NCBI GenBank assembly: GCA_945876925.1
Contig: CAMCQD010000026.1
Location: 1 to 10,515 of the forward strand
Source of the DNA: an uncultured Dermatophilus sp.
Lineage (GTDB): Bacteria > Actinomycetota > Actinomycetes > Actinomycetales > Dermatophilaceae
Length of the DNA: 10,515 bases
Reading direction: 5' to 3'
The notes under the pieces are model-generated. The model ran no database searches, was not told the origin of the DNA, and saw nothing but the letters and a program-made list of their open reading frames with translations. A program made the position numbers and the translations under genes. Below, one piece after another: positions 5,152 through 10,515 of this stretch; the first letter of the stretch is position 1, and the number at the start of each line of letters is the position of its first letter.

Positions 5152-5958
5152 ATGACCTCTGCTGCAGTGAGCCCGGGAACGATCGCCGATGCGGTGGCCC
5201 GGATGCGCCAGGCCGCTCCCCTGGTCCAGTGCCTGACCAACATCGTGGTGGCGAACTGGACCGCGAATGCGCTGCTCGCCGCCGGGGCCTGCCCGGCGAT
5301 GGTGGACAACCCGCATGAAGCCGGCGAATTCGCCGCCGCCGCCTCCGGGGTGCTGGTGAACCTGGGCACCCCGTACGACGACACCACCACCGCGATGTTC
5401 ACCGCGGCCGCCGGGGCCCGCACCGCCGGGACCCCCTGGGTGCTCGACCCGGTGGCCATCGGGGCGCTGCCCTGGCGTACGCCGATGGCCCGCAACCTGC
5501 TCACCGGGCACCGCCCGGACATCGTGCGCGGGAACGCCTCGGAGATCATCGCCCTGGCCGGAGGGACCGGGGGACGCGGCACCGACTCGACCGCGACCGG
5601 CGAGGAAGCCCTCGGCGCAGCCCGCGAGATAGCCGGCCAGCACGGCTGCGTCGTCGCGGCCAGCGGCCCGGTGGACGTGTTCGTCTCCCCGGACGGCCAC
5701 GTGGTGCGGCTGGCCAACGGCGACCCGATGCTCACCCGGGTGACCGGGGCGGGGTGCTCGCTGGGGGCGCTCATCGCCGCGTCCGCCGGGGTCGTCCCGC
5801 CGCTGCTGGCCGCAGTCGCGGCGACCGCGCACCTGACCATCGCCGCCGAGGACGCGATCGCCCTGGCCCCCCGGCCGGGCAGCTTCGCGGTAGCCCTGCT
5901 GGACGCCCTCGACGCGCTCACCCCGGAGCACATCGCGCAGCGGGCGAGGCTCTCCTGA
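5152..5958 (+). CDS. thiM: hydroxyethylthiazole kinase
   Basis: ThiM phosphorylates 4-methyl-5-(2-hydroxyethyl)thiazole with ATP so that ThiE can use it, a salvage step in thiamin synthesis. The 268-residue product has the family's ribokinase-like features: QCLTNIVVANWTANALLAAG at 26-45 with Met50 nearby, LDPV at 98-101, RGNASEI at 126-132, GRGTDST at 141-147, and VTGAGCSLGA at 197-206, where Cys202 is in the position of the active-site cysteine. ATG 5152 is fixed by GAAGGA 8 nt upstream, inside the riboswitch. It is the first gene of a four-gene operon and its stop overlaps the thiE start (TGATG). A long minus-strand frame crosses the same DNA but has no family features. Confidence 0.96.
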   Translation: MTSAAVSPGTIADAVARMRQAAPLVQCLTNIVVANWTANALLAAGACPAMVDNPHEAGEFAAAASGVLVNLGTPYDDTTTAMFTAAAGARTAGTPWVLDPVAIGALPWRTPMARNLLTGHRPDIVRGNASEIIALAGGTGGRGTDSTATGEEALGAAREIAGQHGCVVAASGPVDVFVSPDGHVVRLANGDPMLTRVTGAGCSLGALIAASAGVVPPLLAAVAATAHLTIAAEDAIALAPRPGSFAVALLDALDALTPEHIAQRARLS

Positions 5959-6662
5959 TGGCCGGCCCGCCGCGGAAACGCCCGCTGGACCTGTCGGTGT
6001 ACCTGGTCACCGACTCGGTCATGTGCGCGCGCACCGGGGTGGCGCAGACGGTGCGGCTCGCAGTCGCCGCCGGGGCCACCCTGGTGCAGGTGCGCGACCC
6101 CGCAGCCAGCGACGAGGACTTCCTTGCCCTGGCCCGCGACGTGGTCGAGGCGGCGCGGGGCAGCGGGGTGCCGGTGCTGCTCAACGACCGGGTGCACCTG
6201 GTGGCCGCGGCCGGGGCCGACGGCGCGCACGTCGGGCAGGGCGATATGCCGGTGCCGCAGGCCCGCAGCCTGCTCGGCGACGACGCGATCCTCGGGCTGT
6301 CGGTGAACTCCCCGGAGCAGCTCGACGCGGCCATCGCGGCCAGCCGCGCCTCGGACCGTCCCGGCGGGTACCTCGACTACCTCGGCCTGGGGCCGATGCG
6401 GCCCACGGGCACCAAACCCGGCCACGCGCCCGCCAGGGGGCTGGCCGCCCTGGGCGAGATCGCGGCCCGTTCCCCCTGGCCGACCTGCGCGATCGGCGGG
6501 GTGAAGGCCTTTGACGCGGCCGCGATCCGGGCGGCCGGGATCGACGGGATGTCCGTGGTGAGCGCGATCTGCGGCCAGGAGGACGTCACCGCCGCGACCC
6601 GCCTGCTGGCGGACAGCTGGGCCGCGGCCGGGCAGCCGGAGCGGGAGAGGACGAGCAGATGA
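5958..6662 (+). CDS. thiE: thiamin phosphate synthase
   Basis: ThiE joins hydroxymethylpyrimidine diphosphate with thiazole phosphate to make thiamin monophosphate. The 234-residue TIM-barrel protein shows YLVTDS (15-20), VQVRDP (43-48), LLNDRVHL (74-81), GADGAHVGQGDMP (87-99), GLSVN (113-117), DYLGLGPMRPTGTKP (140-154), CAIGGV (177-182) and VVSAI (200-204). Asn76, Asp77, Asp96, Ser115 and Lys153 match residues that hold metal, diphosphate or pyrimidine in the family. One difference stands out: the usual RxK of the second strand (R-E-K) is R-D-P here, so the lysine is replaced by Pro48. ATG 5958 overlaps the thiM stop by one base, so translation is probably coupled; longer upstream starts lie within thiM. 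The end overlaps thiD by 4 nt. Confidence 0.95.
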   Translation: MAGPPRKRPLDLSVYLVTDSVMCARTGVAQTVRLAVAAGATLVQVRDPAASDEDFLALARDVVEAARGSGVPVLLNDRVHLVAAAGADGAHVGQGDMPVPQARSLLGDDAILGLSVNSPEQLDAAIAASRASDRPGGYLDYLGLGPMRPTGTKPGHAPARGLAALGEIAARSPWPTCAIGGVKAFDAAAIRAAGIDGMSVVSAICGQEDVTAATRLLADSWAAAGQPERERTSR

Positions 6663-7507
6663 GCAGCGTGAATATACCCCCGGTGGCCCTGACCATCGCG
6701 GGCAGCGACCCTTCCGGCGGGGCGGGGATCCAGGCCGACCTGAAGACCTTCTCGGCGCTGGGCGCGTTCGGCACGAGCGTCCTCACCGCGCTCACCGCGC
6801 AGAACACCCTCGGGGTGACCGGGGTGCACCACGTCCCGGAGGATTTCGTGCGGGCGCAGTTCACAACCCTCACCAGCGATGTGCGGATCGACGCGATCAA
6901 GATCGGGATGCTCGCCACCGCCGGGCTGGCAACCGCCGTCGGGGAGCTGCTCAGCGGCTATCAGCGCCAGCGCGCCGCCGCCGGGCTGACCCCGGCCTAC
7001 GTCGTGCTCGACCCGGTGATGGTCGCCACCAGCGGGGACCGGCTGCTCGACGAGGACGCCACCGCCGCGATCCGCGGCCTGCTGCCGCTGGCCGACGTGG
7101 TCACGCCGAACCTGCCCGAGGCCGCGGTGCTGCTGGGCAGCGACGAGGCCGGGGACGTCGCCGGGATGCGCGCCCAGGCGCTCGCCCTGCGCGACCTGGG
7201 GGCCCGCGCCGCGCTCGTCAAGGGAGGGCACCGGCTCGACGCCGCCGCCACGGACGTGTTCGCCGACTCCGGCGGCGTCATCGACCTGGCCGCCCAGGCG
7301 GTGGACACACCTCACACGCACGGCACCGGCTGCACGCTCAGCTCGGCGCTGGCGGCGCTGCGGCCGCAGCGGGACGGCTGGCGGGCCGCCGTCATCGACG
7401 CGAAGGAGTGGATCACCCAGGCGCTCATCCACGCCGGCGAACTGGGCATCGGGCACGGGCACGGCCCGGTGCATCACTTCTGGCAGCTCTGGGGAGGACG
7501 AGGATGA
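6659..7507 (+). CDS. thiD: hydroxymethylpyrimidine / phosphomethylpyrimidine kinase
   Basis: ThiD phosphorylates hydroxymethylpyrimidine twice to give the diphosphate used by ThiE. The 282-residue ribokinase-fold protein shows AGSDPSGGAGIQADLKT at 14-30, KIGML at 81-85, DPVMVATSG at 118-126, TPNLPEA at 149-155, LVKGGH at 186-191, and the anion-hole segment HTHGTGCTLSSA at 219-230 with Cys225. A GHGPVHHF segment, typical of ThiD C-termini, is at 267-274. Its length is normal for a single-domain ThiD, so it is not a ThiD-TenA or ThiED fusion. Start and stop overlap thiE and tenA by ATGA on both sides, so all four genes are translationally linked. Confidence 0.96.
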   Translation: MSSVNIPPVALTIAGSDPSGGAGIQADLKTFSALGAFGTSVLTALTAQNTLGVTGVHHVPEDFVRAQFTTLTSDVRIDAIKIGMLATAGLATAVGELLSGYQRQRAAAGLTPAYVVLDPVMVATSGDRLLDEDATAAIRGLLPLADVVTPNLPEAAVLLGSDEAGDVAGMRAQALALRDLGARAALVKGGHRLDAAATDVFADSGGVIDLAAQAVDTPHTHGTGCTLSSALAALRPQRDGWRAAVIDAKEWITQALIHAGELGIGHGHGPVHHFWQLWGGRG

Positions 7508-8172
7508 GCGGTTTCAGCGCGCAGCTGTGGGAAGCCTCCAGCGGCATCCGGGAGCGGATCGGCCAGCTGGCCTTCGTCCGGGAACTGGCCGACGGGTCGC
7601 TCAGCCGGGAGCGGTTCGGCTACTACCTCGCCCAGGACGCGCACTACCTGCGCGATTACGCCCGGGCGCTGGCGGCCCTGGCGGCGCTGGCACCCACCCC
7701 GCAGGCGCAGGTGTTCTGGGGCAAGGCAGGGACCGAGGCCATCGAGGTGGAACTGCTGCTGCACGCCAGCCACGTCGATGTGCTCACCGGCCCGGCGCCC
7801 TCGCCCACGTGCGTGCTGTACACGAGCTTCCTCCTGGCCGAGGCCACCCGGGGCGACTACGCCAGCCTGGCCGCGGCGGTGCTGCCCTGCTTCGTCGTCT
7901 ACGCCGACGTAGGTGCCCGGCTGGCCGCGGCGGCCCGCGCGCAGCTGCCCGGCGGGGACCTGTCCGCGCACCCCTACGGCGACTGGATCGCCACCTACGA
8001 GAACCCGGCGTTCGCCGGATCGGCCCGCCAGGCAAGCGAACTGGTCGATGAGGCGGCGGCGGGGGCGGCTGCGGCGGGCAGGGAGCGGATGACCGGGGCG
8101 TACCTGACCGCGACCCGGTGCGAATGGATGTTCTGGGACGCGGCCTACCGGCTGGAGTCCTGGCCGGCGTGA
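7504..8172 (+). CDS. tenA: TenA aminopyrimidine aminohydrolase / thiaminase II
   Basis: TenA releases hydroxymethylpyrimidine from thiamin breakdown products such as aminomethyl-pyrimidine, and feeds it to ThiD. The 222-residue all-helical product has the key residues: Asp45 in YYLAQDAHYL, nucleophile Cys129 in LPCFVVYADVG, the HPYGDWIATYENPAF segment at 156-170, and Glu207 in CEWMFWDAAY. Cys129 places it in the TenA_C class, the group with true aminohydrolase activity. Start ATG 7504 overlaps the thiD stop by ATGA; an in-frame upstream ATG at 7408 lies in thiD and is not needed. The last 28 bases overlap the 3' end of the convergent MFS gene. Its presence completes a salvage route from degraded thiamin. 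Confidence 0.95.
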   Translation: MSGFSAQLWEASSGIRERIGQLAFVRELADGSLSRERFGYYLAQDAHYLRDYARALAALAALAPTPQAQVFWGKAGTEAIEVELLLHASHVDVLTGPAPSPTCVLYTSFLLAEATRGDYASLAAAVLPCFVVYADVGARLAAAARAQLPGGDLSAHPYGDWIATYENPAFAGSARQASELVDEAAAGAAAAGRERMTGAYLTATRCEWMFWDAAYRLESWPA

Positions 8173-9797
8173 TCCCGGCGCAGCCCGAGCCCGCAGGCGA
8201 GCAGCGCCCCGGCCAGGGCGCATCCGGCGGCCCCGGCGAACACGGCCCGCACCTGGACCACGGCGGCGTCGAGCAGGATCTCCGGGTGGTGCAGCGCCGC
8301 ATCCGCGGGCAGCGCCGCGACGTGCGCGTAGTAGCTGCGCACGCCGTACGCGGTGAGCAGGGCCAGGCCGGCGACCATGCCGGTCATCCGGGCGACGACG
8401 ACCAGGGACCCGGCGACGCCGTGACTGCCGGCGCTGACCGCGTCGAGCACGGCGGCGTTCACCGGCGCGATCGCCAGGCCGAGCCCGGCCCCGGCGGCGA
8501 TGAGGGTGAGCGTGGCGGGCACGGTCTCCTCCAGGGAGCCGCGGTGCCAGGTCGCCATGACGCCCAGGGCGGCGGCAGCGACGACCAGGCCTGCGGCGGC
8601 GACCGGCCCGGGGGCGAGACGGCGCAGCAGCACTCCCCCGGTAAACGCCCCGGCCGGCAGGGCCAGCAGGAAGCGGACGAGCACCAGCGCCGCATCGGCC
8701 TGGTCATGGGCGGGGGTGAGCCGGGCCAGCACCGGCACGTCGACCACGATGGCGACCAGGGCCGCGCCGACGGCGAGGCTGGTGAGCAGGCCGCAGGCGA
8801 CCACGGGCGTGACCAGGCCGCGCGGGATCAGCGGGCTGGGAGCGTGCCGGTGCCACCAGGCGCCCGCCGCTAGCGCCGCCACCCCGGCGGGGAGCAGCAC
8901 GATGCCCCACGGGCCGATCGCCTCACGCTGCGGATCGGCCGAGGCGAAGGTGAGCACGAGCGAACCCAGGGCGATTGCGGCGCAGGCGGCCCCGGGCAGG
9001 TCGACGCGGGCGAGCACATCCCGGCGGGCGTACGCGGACCACACCCCGCAGGCGGACAGGCCGGCCAGCGCCGCCCAGCCGAGGGGGGTGTCCAGCCGGC
9101 TGCCGCCCCCGCCAAGCGGCACGAAGGGCAGCCCGAGGAGGACGTGCCGGGTCAGGCCGCGCGGGGCAGCCAGGGACAGGACGAGCGCAGCAGTAGATGC
9201 CGCGAACAGGCCGTTCCGGGCGGTGAGGCGGGGGCGGGCCGCGGGACCAGTCGCCAGGGCGGCGGCCAGGATGGCACCGGCGGCGGCGTTGACCCAGAAG
9301 ATGTCCCGCCACGTGCCGGCCGCGAGGATGGCCGCGCCGAGCAGGGGCCCGAGCACGCTGCCGATCTCCTGCACCGCGCCGACGACGCCGAGCGGGGTGC
9401 CGCGCCGGGCTGGGGGCCAGTGGGAGGCGACCAGGGCCAGCGTGGCCGGGACCAGTCCGCCTCCGCCAGTGCCCTGGAGCACGCGGCCGGCGACCATGAC
9501 GCCCAGGTCCGCCGATAACGCGGTGATCACCGACCCGGCGACGAAGAGGAGCAGGCAGCCGGTCAGCACCCGCCGCCGGGAAACGACATCGCACAGCCGC
9601 CCGATGAGCGGCAGCACGGCGATGTAGCCGAGGAGGAATCCGCTGATGATCGGAGTGGCCCGGGTGAGGTCGTCGATGGACAGGCCCGCCCCGGCCATCA
9701 TGTCCGGCAGGGCGAGCACGACGACGTACGTGTCTGCGGCGGCCAGGGCGACCGCGGCCGAGGCCAGGGTGAGCACCCGGCGTGCGCCGGGCGTCAC
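8145..9797 (-). CDS. MFS transporter, DHA2-type, P55 (Rv1410c)-like
   Basis: A 550-residue multi-spanning membrane protein, with length and N-terminal motifs of the 14-helix DHA2 group. Motifs seen are DTYVVVLALP at 22-31 (motif D1, with Asp22), GRLCDVVSRRR at 66-76 (motif A, Asp70), GRVLQGTGGG at 104-113 (motif B), and GAVQEIGSVLGPLLG at 140-154 (motif C). WRDIFWVN (163-170) and a late VVVARMTGM resemble mycobacterial P55 from memory. P55 works with LprG to move triacylglycerides to the cell envelope and also exports drugs. The gene directly follows the LprG-like lipoprotein gene, starting at GTG 9797 within its stop (GTGA). The open frame extends to 10178 but that part lies in the lipoprotein gene. 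The segment before GLGLAIAP appears shorter than in P55. The 3' end overlaps tenA by 28 bp. Function as lipid exporter is inferred. Confidence 0.87.
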   Translation of the reverse strand: MTPGARRVLTLASAAVALAAADTYVVVLALPDMMAGAGLSIDDLTRATPIISGFLLGYIAVLPLIGRLCDVVSRRRVLTGCLLLFVAGSVITALSADLGVMVAGRVLQGTGGGGLVPATLALVASHWPPARRGTPLGVVGAVQEIGSVLGPLLGAAILAAGTWRDIFWVNAAAGAILAAALATGPAARPRLTARNGLFAASTAALVLSLAAPRGLTRHVLLGLPFVPLGGGGSRLDTPLGWAALAGLSACGVWSAYARRDVLARVDLPGAACAAIALGSLVLTFASADPQREAIGPWGIVLLPAGVAALAAGAWWHRHAPSPLIPRGLVTPVVACGLLTSLAVGAALVAIVVDVPVLARLTPAHDQADAALVLVRFLLALPAGAFTGGVLLRRLAPGPVAAAGLVVAAAALGVMATWHRGSLEETVPATLTLIAAGAGLGLAIAPVNAAVLDAVSAGSHGVAGSLVVVARMTGMVAGLALLTAYGVRSYYAHVAALPADAALHHPEILLDAAVVQVRAVFAGAAGCALAGALLACGLGLRRDHAGQDSSR

Positions 9798-10510
9798 GGC
9801 GCGCTGATCCGCACGGGCTCGCCGTACCGGTCCAGGGACAGGTCGTAGGTGGAGTTGCCGCCGGAGAAGAACGGACCGGTGATGCTGGCCGAGGCGAATC
9901 TGGTGTCCGGCTCGGTGATCCCGAAGGTGACCTGGTACGCGCCGGCGGGGTCGCCGGTGGCGAGCACACCGGAGACGACCGAGCCGGGAACCGTGCCGGT
10001 GATGGTGCGCACCACCTGGTCGCCGTCGCGTTCCTGGCCCGCGTCGGCCGGATCCTGGGTGGCGGTGAGCAGCGTGGTCAGGCCCTCGTCCGCGGAGAAC
10101 AGCCGGACCGGGCTGGGCAGGCCCCAGTCCGCGGGGCTGACGCGGGCGTGCCGCGAGGAGAACGGGAGCTTGAGCCACAGGTCCGGGCCGATCGCGACGG
10201 CGTCCACGGTGGCGACGACGCCGCTGATCCGGGCGGTGACCGTGCCGGAGAACGCCGGGGCACGAGTGCCCGTCCCCTCCAGGCCGAGGATGCCCATCGC
10301 CTCACCGGGCACGTCACGGGAGGTGACGGTGACGTGCACCGAGGTGGCGGCGTCGGCGTTGGCCTTAGCGGTCTCAAGCAGCTGGGCGGGCGTGCGCTCG
10401 GGCGTGCCGCTGCCCCCGGAACATCCGGTGACCGCGGGCAGGAACAGCGCCAGGGCCGTGACCAGCGCGCTCACCGGGAGCGCGGACCGCGTTCGGATTC
10501 CACCGGGCAC
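9794..10510 (-). CDS. lprG: LppX/LprAFG family lipoprotein, LprG-like
   Basis: A 238-residue secreted lipoprotein. The N-terminus has Arg residues, a hydrophobic stretch and the lipobox VTGC with lipid-modified Cys30, followed by a Ser/Gly linker. The mature part resembles mycobacterial LprG: an early A.....SVHVTVTSRDVPG segment, an SPADWGLPSPVRLFSADEGLTTLL segment in the middle, and the ending YDLSLDRYGEPVRISAP, which parallels the LprG C-terminus. LprG binds triacylated lipids in a pocket and hands them on for export with P55. Here the next gene is a P55-like transporter, overlapping by GTGA. The start is taken as GTG 10510, which gives a normal signal peptide. Only 5 bases lie upstream in the window, so the true start or promoter could be further out. 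Confidence 0.85.
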   Translation of the reverse strand: MPGGIRTRSALPVSALVTALALFLPAVTGCSGGSGTPERTPAQLLETAKANADAATSVHVTVTSRDVPGEAMGILGLEGTGTRAPAFSGTVTARISGVVATVDAVAIGPDLWLKLPFSSRHARVSPADWGLPSPVRLFSADEGLTTLLTATQDPADAGQERDGDQVVRTITGTVPGSVVSGVLATGDPAGAYQVTFGITEPDTRFASASITGPFFSGGNSTYDLSLDRYGEPVRISAP

Positions 10511-10515
10511 ACTCA

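Noticed and set aside
5133..7477. Long minus-strand frames (5133-6425 and 6377-7477) antisense to the thiamin operon
   Set aside because: Composition follows the antisense of GC-rich codons, with no recognisable domain; the opposite strand encodes four clear thiamin enzymes behind a riboswitch.
8118..9627. Plus-strand frames (8118-8873, 8500-9627) antisense to the MFS gene
   Set aside because: Hydrophilic Arg/Ala/Ser-rich shadow translations without motifs; the minus strand encodes a membrane protein with four MFS motifs.
1..10515. Phage-defence, secondary-metabolite, insertion-sequence or CRISPR content
   Set aside because: No transposase, integrase, terminal inverted repeats, spaced direct-repeat array, nuclease-effector pair or biosynthetic enzyme cluster is visible; every long gene has a known family.

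Overview
The window is very G+C-rich, with G or C at almost every third codon position. Three genes appear to be transcribed without a leader, from a TANNNT box ending 7 nt before the start codon. It also carries an LprG-type lipoprotein next to a P55-type transporter. Together these point to an actinobacterium. I cannot place it at genus level. No mobile element, CRISPR array, rRNA or tRNA is visible.

Left part (1-1958). On the minus strand lie pyrE (orotate phosphoribosyltransferase), then a LemA-family membrane protein with an unusual Gly/Gln-rich tail. The N-terminus of a proline-rich protein follows and runs off the left edge; it contains a run of 12 C residues. pyrE appears to start at an internal GTG (1646) with a leaderless promoter. 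A 312-bp intergenic region then leads to a plus-strand DcuB-type C4-dicarboxylate transporter (1959-3323).

Middle part (3324-5023). The transporter converges on a short-chain dehydrogenase/reductase. A 13-bp-stem hairpin separates them, and its loop is the reductase stop codon. The reductase is divergent from xthA (exonuclease III). The 44-bp gap between them holds two TANNNT boxes, each ending exactly 7 nt before its ATG, so the two genes seem to have interlocked leaderless promoters.

Thiamin operon (5057-8172). A -10 box leads directly into a TPP (THI-box) riboswitch, followed by thiM, thiE, thiD and tenA, all overlapping by 1-4 nt. The four enzymes form a salvage set. TenA and ThiD supply the pyrimidine diphosphate, ThiM phosphorylates the thiazole alcohol, and ThiE joins them into thiamin phosphate. 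No de novo gene (thiC, thiG, thiS, thiO) is present here. The Shine-Dalgarno sequence lies inside the conserved 3' part of the aptamer. A 27-bp tandem duplication of the xthA stop-codon region sits just upstream of this promoter.

Right part (8145-10510, minus strand). A lipoprotein of the LppX/LprAFG family and a DHA2-type MFS transporter overlap by GTGA. Their order and sequence features match the mycobacterial lprG-Rv1410c (P55) lipid-export and drug-efflux pair. This operon converges on tenA with a 28-bp 3' overlap.

Most of the window is recognisable housekeeping and accessory metabolism. The points most worth a second look are the leaderless promoter architecture, the riboswitch layout with its adjacent duplication, the lprG/P55-like pair, and the C12 tract.
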